This document shows, piece by piece, positions 26,801-38,788 of a DNA stretch of 64,000 nucleotides. A program made the translations under genes and the position numbers. Below the pieces are notes generated by a model. That model did no database searches. It saw only the letters and a program-made list of their open reading frames with translations, and was not told the DNA's origin. Origin of the DNA: Ichthyophthirius multifiliis (Eukaryota > Ciliophora > Oligohymenophorea > Hymenostomatida); NCBI RefSeq assembly GCF_000220395.1, contig NW_004086430.1, forward strand, positions 33,327-97,326, read 5' to 3'. Position 1 is the stretch's first letter. The number at the start of each line of letters is the position of its first letter.

Positions 26801-29027
26801 TAAAAAATTTAAAATGTAAAATTAAGTCCATGAAAAAATAGAATTTATAAAAATATAAGAGAAAGTAATTTTGCATACAGTAATAAAAGTAAAATTATAG
26901 CGACATAAGATGTTAGAAAATAGTATAAAAATAAAATATTATATTTATATATATATATATAAATATATAAATATATAAATATATTTAAATATATTTAATT
27001 ATATTTTAATTATTAGTTTTAGTCTTTAAAATAAGAAATAAAAAAAAAATTTAAAGAAATTTTAAAAAATATAAAAAGTATATTTAAATTATCTCTCTTT
27101 GAAAAATAATTAGTTAAATCTTAAAAATAAGAATTTTAATCTTAAAAATATTCGAATTCTCCTTCAAATATATAGAATAATTCTATTTTCTGCAATTAAA
27201 ATTAATTTCGTTCTTAATAGTTTTCTAAATTCAAATCTTTTTCTCTCTACGTATCATAATAATAATCAATTTTTTTTATTTTATTTTTTAAAAAATAGCC
27301 TGATTAATATAATTCCTAATATCAAGATTAAGTTAAATCATAAGTGTAAAAATAAATATAAATCTTATAAGTTCAATAAAGGAAGAAAGATATGAAAGAA
27401 AAATAGTATTTTTACTTTTTTAAACATATTAATATATAATTATATTTTAATTAAAATTTATTATTCTAAAAGAAAATAAAATTAATTAAATTAAATACAA
27501 GATTAATCTGAAAATACTAAACTTATATAAATACAAAGTTTTTTAAAATAATGTTAATTATCAGCAATATAAAATTGGATGATTTATTTGAATATAGAAA
27601 GTTTTATTTATTATATTTATTAGTCTATAGAAGCATGTACTTATTATTATTTTTATTTTTTTAAAATATATTATAGATAAAAATCATAAAATAAATACGT
27701 TTTATTAAATATAAAAGATTAAAATGATATAAAGAAGATTTTAAAAAAAGAAGGTATATAAAAGAAACATTTTTTTGTATTTTTAAATTATTTAAAAAAT
27801 AGATTTTTAAAAAGATAAATTAATTATCATTTTAATAAAAAAATATTTTGCAAAGATTTTTAACTTAATTAAAATAAAAATTTGAATAGAAAAGATTTGA
27901 ATAAAATGCAAGAAAAATAGTTTTGTTTTTTATTTATTAAAAATTAACAATAAAAATACAATTAAAACTTTATAAATTAAAAAATTAAATTATAGAATGT
28001 TAAATAATTGCAAAAAAAGCTTTAAAATGTATTCAATATTAAAAAAAATATTTAATTAAAATTTGGGATTCTCATATTATTTTAGTATAAAATTTTAAAC
28101 AAAAATAAAAAAAATCAATTTAAAAATAAAAATAGAAAAATAAAATTCTTTAAAACGATTCAATTATATAAGATAATGAATAAAATTAAAAATTAAAAGA
28201 TAACCTTTTAAAATAATTCGGAGCCTAAAAAATAGACTTAAATTAAGAAAATGCTTAAATTATATATTCATATTAAGATTTTTTACAAATAGAATATAAA
28301 TAATAAAAATTTAAATAAAATAAAATAGAAAATTAAGTTTTTTAATAGCCATAATCTTTCAAAATCGATAATATATTGTATTAATTGTATATATATTTAT
28401 AATTATTTTTATTTAAATAAAATAAAAAGAAAAATTCCTTTAAAAAAAAAATTTAATAATAAAAAATTGAACTCTAAAACGTATAAAATTCTTATTATAG
28501 TGAAAAGGAAATTTAAGAAAATTAAACAATTAAATATTTAGAATCATAAGATAATTTAGAAAATAATATTAAAGAATCTTAGGAAAATTTAGAAATTAAT
28601 ATAAAAGAAACTGAAAAAATAATTTAAAAATATAATGCATATAAAAAAAATAATAGTAATAATTTTGATATTTAATAATCATTTTTACCTTATAGTTTGC
28701 ATAGAAATAATATAAGTTTTTCAATTTAATATTAAATTAATATTGGGAAAATATATAATAATAAATAAGCTATGTAAATAGCTGTGTAAGCAGAAGGAAA
28801 AATAAAACTTAAAATAATAGAATAAATATTAAAATAAATAAAAATTAATTATAGGCAATAAAAAGAAATAGTAATTAAATTTTTTTAACAAAAAAAATAT
28901 TATCATTAAAAAAAATAAGTATAAAATAAAACTTAAAAAATTTATTGAAGAAAATAAAAAAGAAATAAATTTAGAAAGAGTTAGATTACTCTTGATAACT
29001 CCAAATTAAACATTAAAACAATTTTGA
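23872..29027 (+). CDS. RCC1-repeat protein with long helical C-terminus (copy 1)
   Basis: ATG 23872 encodes MTS, then a 60-nt intron, then VYYFGIQSIAP. RCC1 repeats follow through about 25900: LWTFGSGILGQLGI, KLFGWGSTEF, HVACSDHFTLI, IACGKNHCL...YSWGDGTYGKLGH, ASCGYSHSCAI...YTWGK, FLYTWGQK and NHNCLGH, ending VIDVGCGKNFTVVIC. So a seven-bladed propeller is likely. The remaining ~3 kb codes for a basic, Q/K-rich helical region with IQ-like stretches, finishing ...FIEENKKEINLERVRLLL...TLKQF at TGA 29025-29027. At least a dozen short introns interrupt it. RCC1 domains serve as Ran GEFs or as scaffolds. The long tail and absence of a compact single-domain form argue for a scaffold, possibly ciliary or cytoskeletal (inference). 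It is a full-length paralogue of the gene at 42397-46957. Individual exon limits in 26.9-28.4 kb are approximate. Confidence 0.8.
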
Positions 29028-30065
29028 ATTAAAAGTTAAAAATAAAATAATTTTTAAATAGATATATATATATATATATATAAATATATAAATATATAAA
29101 TATATAAATATTTAAAGTCCTTTAAATATAGATTATTTACCTTTTTAAAATCTCATTGTTTAAATTGCAAAAAATATGTAAAATTCTCCCTCATAACCTT
29201 AATTAAAATTATATATAAATCATTAATAATTTATTAATTATTTTAATAAATATTATATAAATCTAAAAAAGAAATTTTAATAATTATAATTTATAAATAT
29301 ATTGTAAAAGTAAAAAAATTGAATATATTTTTAATTTATATTTTGTAATTATTAAAAACATTATTAAAATAACAACACTAAACAAAATATTAATTTTTTA
29401 ATATAATATATTTATATAAAATGATAAATATATCTTTTTAATTATATTTATTTTTTTTTTTTATTTATAATTAAATAAAAAATTTGAAATATTATATTTT
29501 ATTAATTAATCTTTATTTTTTATTATTCTGATTATAAATTAATATATAATTTTTTAAAAAAATTTTAGAATGTTTTTTTTTATTATTTTTTAATGTAGTG
29601 TATTTATATTTCAAATTTATTAATCTAATAATACCTAATTTTTTTATACATATCTTATTTTCATCTTAGAAAATTATTAAAATTTTATTAAAGTTCATTA
29701 TAATAATTTGTGTATAAAAAACATAATTATTATTATTATATTCATAATATAAGGCTTACATAAGCGTAAATAAATTTAATATATGTAAATTCTAAATAAT
29801 TATAAATCTATTAATATTAATATTTGTTTTCTTTATTTTTCTTTATTTTTTTAAAAACTAAATCATTAAAATTAAAAAAGCTGTTATTTATTTTTTATCT
29901 TTTTGTTTTGATTAATATTTTTTTAAAAACAATCATATATAAATTAATTAATCTTTAAAATAATATAAACATATATTACATTTTAGAATTAATTATATTA
30001 AATTTTCTGATATTTTTAATTTATTTTCTCATTTATTGAAAATTGTGTTTAAAATAAAAAAATGA

Positions 30066-30085
30066 AATATATATATATATGTATA

Positions 30086-30121
<36 letters not shown>
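30066..30121. repeat. (TA)n microsatellite
   Basis: An interrupted alternating TA/AT run of about 55 bases in the intergenic region. Confidence 0.85.
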
Positions 30122-30124
<3 letters not shown>

Positions 30125-30126
<2 letters not shown>

Positions 30127-30520
30127 AAAATTTATTATAGAAAATTATAAGAAATTATAGATCTACTTCCTATTCACTATTTTTATAACCTAATTTTTCT
30201 ATTTACTATTATATATTTTTTCGTATAAGTATAAACCTTATCTACATTTCTTCAATAATGGAATTATTTATTTTCTTTCATCTCTTTTTTTTTATGCATA
30301 TTTATTATACACGAGTTATATTTTTTATTTTTATTTTTTACTATTTTTTTTTGTATATGATGAGAAATTTTATGTCTTTTTTTCATGTTTTTGAATTATT
30401 ATTTATTTATTTTCTATTTATACAGCAGATTGCTTCGAATATTATTTTTTAATGCGATATTTATGATTATTTTTATTATAATAATTGTTTTTAGATTATA
30501 GGAAATTTATATTTATATAA
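30125..30520 (-). other. Weak open frame, minus strand
   Basis: About 130 codons free of TGA, slightly richer in G and C than the flanks, encoding a Lys/Gln-rich peptide. There is no in-frame ATG near its 5' end and no motif. Given the low frequency of TGA in this composition, it may be chance or an orphan exon. Confidence 0.22.
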
Positions 30521-31108
30521 AGTTTTAATTTAAACAATATATATTAAATCTATATTTTTATTAAATGATATATTTATATAAATTATATATTAATTAAATT
30601 TATTTTAATGATTATTTCGTAATTTAAATAGATTTTTATAATATTTGTAATAATATTAATTATTAATTAAATAATATATTATATTAAGATTTCTTTATAA
30701 ATATCTATATTGAATTAATATATAATATCGCTAATAATTAATATTAAAATAGTAATATTATATTATTTACATCAATAATATTATTTTAGAAATTTATAAT
30801 TATAAAAATAAAAATTTTAAAAGTAAAATTAATATATAATTATAATAAAATAAATTAAAATGAGTTAAAATACATAATTTATATATACAAAAAATATTTA
30901 TATTTTATTTATACGAATATATTAATTCTTTTTCTTATTATTTTCGAATAAAAAAAAACAGTTTATCAAATTATTTAATAATTATGATATAAATAAGAAT
31001 TTTTTTATAATATATATAAATTAAATATAAATATTCATTAAATTAATATAAACAAAAAAACCATTAATAAATTAAAAATATCCTACATAAAAAAATATAT
31101 ATAATAAT

Positions 31109-32526
31109 ATGACTGCGAAAAAAAAATTAATTGAGCTTTTTGATTTGCCTCAATTAGTAAATATTATATATATATACATATATATAAATATAAAATAAAG
31201 GAAACAATATATGAAGATTTTAGTTGTGCATATTCTGATAGCATATTAAAACACGGAAGAATGTTCGTAGCAGAAAACAACATATGTTTTTATGCCACAG
31301 TATTAGGTTTAAATACAAAAAAGAAGATAAGCATGGACGAAATAATTGAAATAAAAAAAGAAACAATTTTAGGTTTATTTAATAATGCTTTAAAAATTAC
31401 TACAAAAAACCAAAAATCATATACTTTTTGTTCTTTTTGGAATCGAGATATGGCCTACTAATTAATTTATGGAATATGGAAAGGTGAACCCATACCAGAT
31501 ACATATAATATAGAAAAAGAATAAACTGAGAGTGAGAATAATAATAGTATAAGTGAAAATAACACATAATAATAAGAAAATAATTTAAATGTAGAAAAAA
31601 TTGACGTAATAAATTAATGCGGTGAATAATAAAATAAAGAACTTTTAAGGTGTATTTTGCCTATTTCAGTTGATGCCTTTTTCTAGAAGTTTTTTTCTGA
31701 TAAAGCTGAGTTTTCATATGCCGCTCATTTAGAAAAAAATGGGTCAAAAGAAGTCAATATGACTACTTGGACTCATAAAGAAAGCTTAAATTGCTATACT
31801 AGAGAAGTAAATGCGATTATTAAACTCGAAGGTGTGCCTTTTAGGGACTCGTGTAAGTTTTAAAAAATATAGACTTATAATATTAATAATAATGGGGTTC
31901 TAACTATTTCTTCTACAACTAAAGTTTTCGATGTTCCATATAGTACTTGTTTTACAATTGAGGAAAAATGGGAAGTATCCCCATATTAGTAATAGGAGGG
32001 TTAAAAAGAGGACAAAAGGAGTCTTTTGGTATGCTAGGGATGGGTGAATTTTAATAAAAATACAATTATGAAAAAAACTATTATGCAAAGGAATGTATAG
32101 AGCTTAAAAGATGATTATGAAATATGGCTTAAGAGAGTTACTAATATTTTATAGTGTGCAAAAAAGAAAAATCTGGAAGAAAATAATAATAGTAATACCA
32201 TTTAATATGAACCTGTATTAACAAAAGACTAAATAAATTTTGATAAATTTAAAAATTAAAAAATGTCCTCGAAAGACGAAGGAAATACTAAAAGTAGTTT
32301 CAGTTTTTTTAAAAAGGATGGAAAAGATTTTTAATAGGTTGTTTATAAGATGTTATTTTTTATTACTGTGTTGTTAAGTTTGTTAATTTTTTTACTTGTT
32401 TTGGATATTATGGCACTTAAAACTAATTTTTAAAAAATTGAGTAGAGAATTGGGTAGTTGGAGGATTTAATAAAACTTAATTAAGGGTAGATACAATATT
32501 TTTTTAATAATAATAATAATATATGA
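31109..32526 (+). CDS. GRAM-VASt membrane lipid-transfer protein (Aster/LAM-like)
   Basis: ATG 31109 begins MTAKKKLIELFDLPQL. A 44-nt intron is followed by a GRAM domain (FSCAYSDSILKHGRMFVAEN ... KITTKNQKSYTFCSFWNRDM, residues about 17-105). After an acidic linker comes a VASt/StAR-like domain (about 175-335): PISVDAFFQKFFSDKAEFSY, WTHKESLNCYTREVNAIIKL, DVPYSTCFTIEEKWEV and a closing YEIWLKRVTNIL. A single transmembrane helix (KMLFFITVLLSLLIFLLVLD) sits near the C-terminus, then a short tail to TGA 32524-32526. The same order, GRAM then VASt then TM, defines yeast Lam/Ltc and animal GRAMD1/Aster proteins, ER-anchored sterol carriers at contact sites. The sterol role here is inferred from family. 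Confidence 0.87.
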
Positions 32527-32593
32527 TATATTTTATATTTATTTTTTATTTATTATTTTATTAAAATTAATTTTTTATTATTATTTTTTTTTA

Positions 32594-33136
32594 ATGAAAA
32601 ATGCTTATCCGAATATAAAAATAAATGTTTTCTTTGAAATTTTATATTAAAAAAATTAAAATAAAATTTAGTTAGTCTTTCCTGTACATACTTTAATTAA
32701 GAAAGTTTAAATAGAATTAGCAAAAAAATTATCATTTAATCCTTTTAAATTTTAATGTATTTTTATGTCTGAAAAATCTTCTTTGCCAATGAATGAATGC
32801 TCGTCTTTATATTAAAATGATATATAAAATAATAATCTAATTTTTGTCAAAATTATTAATATTTAAACTAGATAATAAGCACCTAATATAAATAAATTAG
32901 ATACTCCTGATTATAAAAATGCCACTTTATTAGATTTAGTTAGTTAAAGACCTTATTATATGTAAACAGTAACTAAAGGTTTAAATTTAAATGCAATTTG
33001 CACAAATAAAAGATGTATTAATTTTAATAAAAATACTATTTTTTGTCTCGGATTAGGAACATTTGATTATTAAAATATTATTAAAAATACTGAGTGTCCA
33101 AATTGTCCTGATAAGTAGAGGATATTATAAATATAA

Positions 33137-33184
<48 letters not shown>

Positions 33185-33483
33185 ATATATTTATATATCT
33201 ATAATATAAAAATTTAATTATTTTTAACAAAAGAATGCTTTTTAGAAGTACAAAATGCATAGTAAAAGATTTCGTTTTTTAAGAATGTCTATGGAGTTTA
33301 GAAGGTATAAAATAAGGAAATTTAATCTCATTTGAATTTAAATAAGAAGATTGGATTTAAGTAAATAGTTGTGATTTAGTTAATTTTAAGAAAGTCTTAT
33401 TAGAAAATAATTGGGGAAGTGTAAAAATTATTGTTAAAAATATAGGAAAAAACTAATAGAAATTACCTTATTATGCTTAATGA
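32594..33483 (+). CDS. Ubiquitin-like/Cys-rich protein of a family common in ciliates
   Basis: ATG 32594 (MKNAYPNIKINVFFEILYQ) opens a beta-grasp-looking N-terminal region (residues 1-85, with LVFPVHTLIKKVQIELAKKL typical of ubiquitin-like folds). A conserved block follows: TKGLNLNAICTNKRCINFN, FCLGLGTFDYQ, CPNCPDK, and, after an intron of about 110 nt containing (TA)n, QECLWSLEGIKQGN. The Cys pairs (CTNKRC, CPNC, plus two later Cys) suggest a zinc-binding module. I recall this Ubl-plus-GLNLxGxC arrangement from unnamed ciliate proteins; no biochemical function is known to me. TGA is at 33481-33483. The gene lies 67 nt after the lipid-transfer gene on the same strand. Confidence 0.72.
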
Positions 33484-36400
33484 ATTTATATTTTAAAATT
33501 TTATTTTTATTAGTATTTTTTTAAAAAAAAATTAAATTTAAAGTTTTTTTTTAATGTTATATTTAAAATATGATTGTTTAAATTCTTAAGTTTTTTAAAA
33601 GTTTGAGAACAAATTAAAAATTTAAATAAAATATTTATAAATGAATATATAAGTCAAAAATTAAGACGAAATCTATTTTATTTTATATTAAAATTTAGAA
33701 TGAATATATTAACATATAAAAAAATACACAAAAAACTATTTTTAATTAAAAAAAGTCAAAACATAACTATTGAAAGTTTATAAAAATTAAGATAGAAATT
33801 TATAGTTTTCTTAATTTTTTTATGAATAAATGTGATATTTTATTTTGTTAAATAAGAATATTAAAAAATTTATTTTATTTTTACAATAAATAAATTAAAT
33901 AGAGATCAAAAATAATAAAATAATAGTTATTAAAAATAATAATGTATAAAAAAATAAAAAAGTAAATATTCGATTAAAGATAATCTTTAAAAAAATAAAA
34001 TAGAAAAATTTAAAGTAGATATAATAAAGGAAATAATTCTGATAATAATTATATAATTTTTTGAAAAAAACAAAAATATAAAAAAATTGACAAGATAAAA
34101 TAATAAACAAAATAAAAAAAAATATATGTATTTATTAATTTTAAAAATTATTAAAAAAGATATTAATGTGAATTAAAAAATTAAGTAAAATATGTAAATA
34201 TTAATGAATAAAAAGTTATAAAAACAGATTATAAGATAAGATAATAAATATGTAAAAATAATAAAAAGAAATAAAAAGAAAAAAAAGCAAATAAAAAGTA
34301 AATAAAGATATTAAAATATTTATATATATATATCTATTTAAATTAATATTTTTATATATTTATATTAAATCTTAATTGATATAAAAATATACTATTATAA
34401 GATTTTTAATTAAAAATATTTATTATTATATATCTATAAATATATATATATATTTATCATGATTAATATATTACTTTATATAATATAATTCAAATATATT
34501 TATTCTTTAATTAGTTTTATATTTTATTAAATCTTTTATAAATTAAATTATAATTATAATATATTTTAATTCTTGTTTAGTTTAGTTTTTTAGTTAATAC
34601 GATTTTTATTTTTTATAGATTATATATCTTTTATAAAATTATATTTTCTTATTTTTATTATTTTAATTAATATTTTCTTATTTTTAATATTTACGTATTT
34701 TCAAATAATTTTTTTTTTTTATTAATTATTAGGAAATATAATTATTTTAATTTTATAATATTTTTTTAATTTTATTAATTTTAGAATAATTTTTATTTAT
34801 TAATTTTTGAAAATATTTTTTTTTATAATTTTTTATATATATTTTTTTCAAGTTTAAATCTATTATTATTAAATAATAAATATTAATAAGAAAAAATATT
34901 TATATATATATGACTTATTTTTTTAATTTTTTGTTTTAATATTTATATTATTAAATTATTAAATTAAATATGAATATTAACCCTTATTATAAAATATTAT
35001 AGATATTAATAAAAAAATCTTTATTTATATTATATTTTTATATTTAATAATTATTTTAAAATTAATTTTTTTATTTTAATTTAAATATAAAATAAATAAA
35101 TTTTAATATTTTATATAATAATAATAAATGTATTTTTGTTTATATATAAAATTTTAATTTAAATTTATTTAATATTCTAATTATATATTATTTCTTTTTA
35201 AAATAATATTTGTTAATCGCTTAACTAATTTTTAACAAATACATTTAAAATTATCATAGCAAAAAACCAAAACAAATGTAAATATATTTTAATTTTTTAT
35301 ATAAAATTTGTATTTTTAAATGTTTAAGATTTTTTAAAAATATAAATATAAATTTAGGGAAGATGATTAATATTAATAGTTTATATTTTCGAATTAAAAT
35401 ATCTTAATTTTAAACAATGTATTTTGATTTTGATAAATTTATTAATTATCGTTAATATTAATAAGATAAATTAATATATATTAAAATTTATTATTATATA
35501 AAAAATAATAAATATTCATTATATTATAGTTTTTATATAAAAAAAAGCGTAAATTTATAAAAAATATATCAATATATAATTTTATTTGTTATTTTATTAT
35601 AAATTATGTAATTATATTATTAATATTTATTTTAAATTTATAATAAAATAAGATAGCAAAGCTAAAAATTTTTTAAAAAAATTACTATATAATTTTATTA
35701 TAATTATTTTATTTTTTATAATTATGTATATATATTAAGATTATAAATGAAAAAAAATATTAAAATAAAATATTTATACTTTAATTAAAAGTAATGAATT
35801 TTTGCTTTATTAGATATTATAATTTTATTATATTTCAATCTTCTTATTTTTAGACTTTTTTATTTTATTAATTTTTTGTATCTTATATATATATATAATA
35901 TATGTATATATATTTAATTTTTATATATATATATAATAAAAATTTTATTTATATATATATATATTTATTTATTTTTATTTTTATTTTTTTTATTTATTAT
36001 ATTTAACTTTTATTTTTTATTTTTTTTTAATTTTGAATAATTTTGAATAATTTTTATTAAACTATAATATTAATATTTTTATGATTATACCATATATATA
36101 AAAAAAATTTTGAATTTAAATTTTTTTTTTTAAATATATTTAATAATTAAGAAATTTTTAAATATATATGTACAATTGAAGATAAAAATATTTAATTAAA
36201 TATTCAAAAAAAATTTTTTTTAAATATTTTATTCTTTTTTTTTTTTTTTATAAATATATTATATATGTTATTTTATTTTTGGTATATTTTTTTTATTATT
36301 ATTATTTTACTATTTATAATAATTTTTTTTTTTTTTTTTTCCTTTTTTCTTTTTTCTTTTTTCTTTTTTAAATTGTTTTTTATTTTATATTTTAAAAATT

Positions 36401-36785
36401 ATTTTTTATGTATATTTTGTAATAGAAAAATATTTTTTTTAAATGTATTTATATATATTTTTTTTAAAAAAAAATCCCAATCAAAATTATATTTTAACTT
36501 TTCATTTAAATAAATAAATTATGTTTTTTTATATTTTATTTATTTAAATAGTTTTTGTAATAAATAAATGTAATATAAAAACTTAATTTTTTTTTATTCT
36601 GTATACATTTTTATATATATAATATATATACTCAAAAAAAATAGCAAAATTAAAAAAACCTAGGAAAAAAAAAAATCAAAATTAATATATAGCAAATTAA
36701 TTTAAAAATAATAATAATTATAATAATAATAAATAAAAAAAAGCAAAAAATAAATAAAAAAAAAGTAAAAAATAAATAAAAAAAA
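33484..36785. other. Large AT-rich intergenic region
   Basis: About 3.3 kb. At 33640-34330 the plus strand is A-rich with peptide-like open stretches (for example KYSIKDNLQKNKIEKFKVD near 33968-34020) that might be a decayed or unrecognised gene. Beyond that there are T-rich and TA-rich tracts, including pyrimidine runs at 36230-36380. No convincing gene or RNA. Confidence 0.45.
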
Positions 36786-38028
36786 ATGTTTTGTAATTCA
36801 AATTCACTTGAAAACGATGAAATTTAAGTACGTTTTTTTAATCAAAAAAAAAAAAAAATGTTTAATTTTTTTAAAAATAGCAATTTTTCTTAACAGAAAA
36901 GCAATATAAAGTTATATAAGAAATATTACCAAAAAGTTATTCTTTATAATTTTGCAATAAAACTAAACGCGAAAAAAAGGCAATAAATTTCTATATACAG
37001 GCCTTCCCATCCATTCCTAAAATACCTTTGAAAAAAAAAATAAGCAAAAAATAAAATTAATAATAGTTATAAAAAAATCCTAAATGTTAAAAATATGCCC
37101 AATTATTAGCCTGTTTATAAAAGCACAAAAAATCTACCCCTTTTTTATAACCCGTGAACCCTTTAACATAAGGCTGTCCAGACTATCTTTAAATAATTAC
37201 AAACCCAATGGATTTATAGACAATATAAAATAAATTAAAATAAAATAAATACAGATCAGATAAATAGTTCTTCTCTGATATTAGATAAATATGGTCTAAT
37301 AGTTATATATATAATCCTAAGACTTCTTATTTGTACTAAGTAACTTTAGAAATGGATTAATTTTTCGAATAAAAAAAAATCGAAATTTTCGATAATAATT
37401 CTTTGGAAAATTTACATTAGTAAGTGAATATGCTTTAAAAGGAATTAAGTGTTATTAATAAATCAAGCAAATATAATTTTTAAGAAAGAAGTTAATAAAA
37501 AAGACATAATGAAAGTAAATTAAATACTCCTATGAACTCTATGGAGAAGTAAATTCTTGCTTAAAATATATAAAGGTTACCTCCAGACGCTTATAATGGA
37601 GTTTGGGAAATTTTAAAAAAAGAAGGACTTTCTGATAATTAATAATTATCGTTTGATGTGAATTAACTAAGTGTTAGAATTGCTAGACAATTAGAATAAT
37701 ATGTTAACTTGAGATTGAGTAAACACTAAAAGAAACTGAATAAATAATAATAAAAAAAGGAGAAAAAAAAATAAATTTCTGACGAAGAATTGTCTAGTAA
37801 TTAAAATTAACCCTTAAATTAATAAGGTATAAAAATATTTTTATATTTGTTTTTTAAAAAATTTTATGTGTTATTATAGAAAACAGCACAACAATAAATA
37901 TTTCTACAATTGATTCAAATAATAAACAATAAATTGATACTATTTAATAAAATCAAATTTAAATTTAATCCATTTTAAATGAGGAGGAATCTTCATTTGA
38001 TTTAGAAAGTGATAGTTAAAATTTCTGA
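36786..38028 (+). CDS. BET-type bromodomain + NET domain protein
   Basis: ATG 36786 with an early intron (about 36831-36890). A bromodomain occupies about residues 105-205: FLQPVNPLTQGCPDYLQIIT, then NPMDLQTIQNKLKQNKYRSD and SNSYIYNP, where the YN Asn is the acetyl-lysine contact. Downstream, near residues 265-325, is an extra-terminal (NET) domain: LPPDAYNGVWEILKKEGLSD and LSVRIARQLEQYVNLRL. A basic stretch (KKEKKKQ) and an acidic C-terminus (NEEESSFDLESDS) close the protein at TGA 38026-38028. Metazoan BET proteins have two bromodomains; this one has a single copy. Role by family: reading acetylated histones and recruiting transcription machinery. Confidence 0.9.
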
Positions 38029-38788
38029 AAATTGTTATTTTATTTTTTAAATATTAAATTAAATAAATATTTTAATAATAGCAACTATAATTTAAATAAA
38101 AAAATTGAATTATATATAATTTTGTTATGTATATGTATATATTAGTAAGAAATTTTTTTTATTAATTTTTTTAATTAATTAATTTATTTAAATGATTTTT
38201 TTATAAAATAAAAATATTTAATGAATATTTACTATTTTTTTTTTTACATAATATAAATATTTTATAAATATAAATATTAAAATTTATATATGTATTTTCT
38301 ATTATTATAATGAAATTAAAATATTTTTTTATATTTTTTATAATAAATTCATGAAAAATAATAAAAAAAATTTAATGAATTTTAGCATCTATATATATTA
38401 TTAAATAGTTTATTTGTAATTTATAAATAAATTATATATATTTATTATATGATTAATAGATTTAATGTATTATTTGTGATATATAAATAAATTTATAAAT
38501 TTATTTAACTACAAATATATTATATTTTTAATATATTTGAAATTAATGCATATAATAAAAAATTTACATATTTTTTTACATTTCCTAAATTTTAATAATA
38601 AAAATAAAATATAAAAAAATTATAATTTTATCTTTAAACCTATTAATGCTTTTAATATTTTTAATTTTAAAAATAAATATATTAATTTGCAAATATTCAA
38701 AAAAAAAAAAATTTAAAATATTAATATATATCATTCACTAAAAGTATAATAATTTAAAACTATAAACATTCTCTCATAAATAAAAAAA
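38029..38788. other. AT-rich spacer upstream of the F-box/CDK/cyclin gene
   Basis: Holds the 3' flank of the BET gene and the 5' flank of the fusion gene. A/T runs; nothing identified. Confidence 0.5.

Larger units (their letters stand above)
29028..31108. other. Two-kilobase AT-rich intergenic region
   Basis: Mostly A/T homopolymers with a (TA)n tract at 30066-30121. A minus-strand frame at about 30520-30125 stays open and looks mildly protein-like (for example QSAVQIENKQIIIQKHEKK), listed separately. No other signal. Confidence 0.5.

Noticed and set aside
36265-36513. Hydrophobic 82-residue frame, rich in Phe/Ile
   Set aside because: Translation of T-rich homopolymers with no conserved feature; judged low-complexity spacer.
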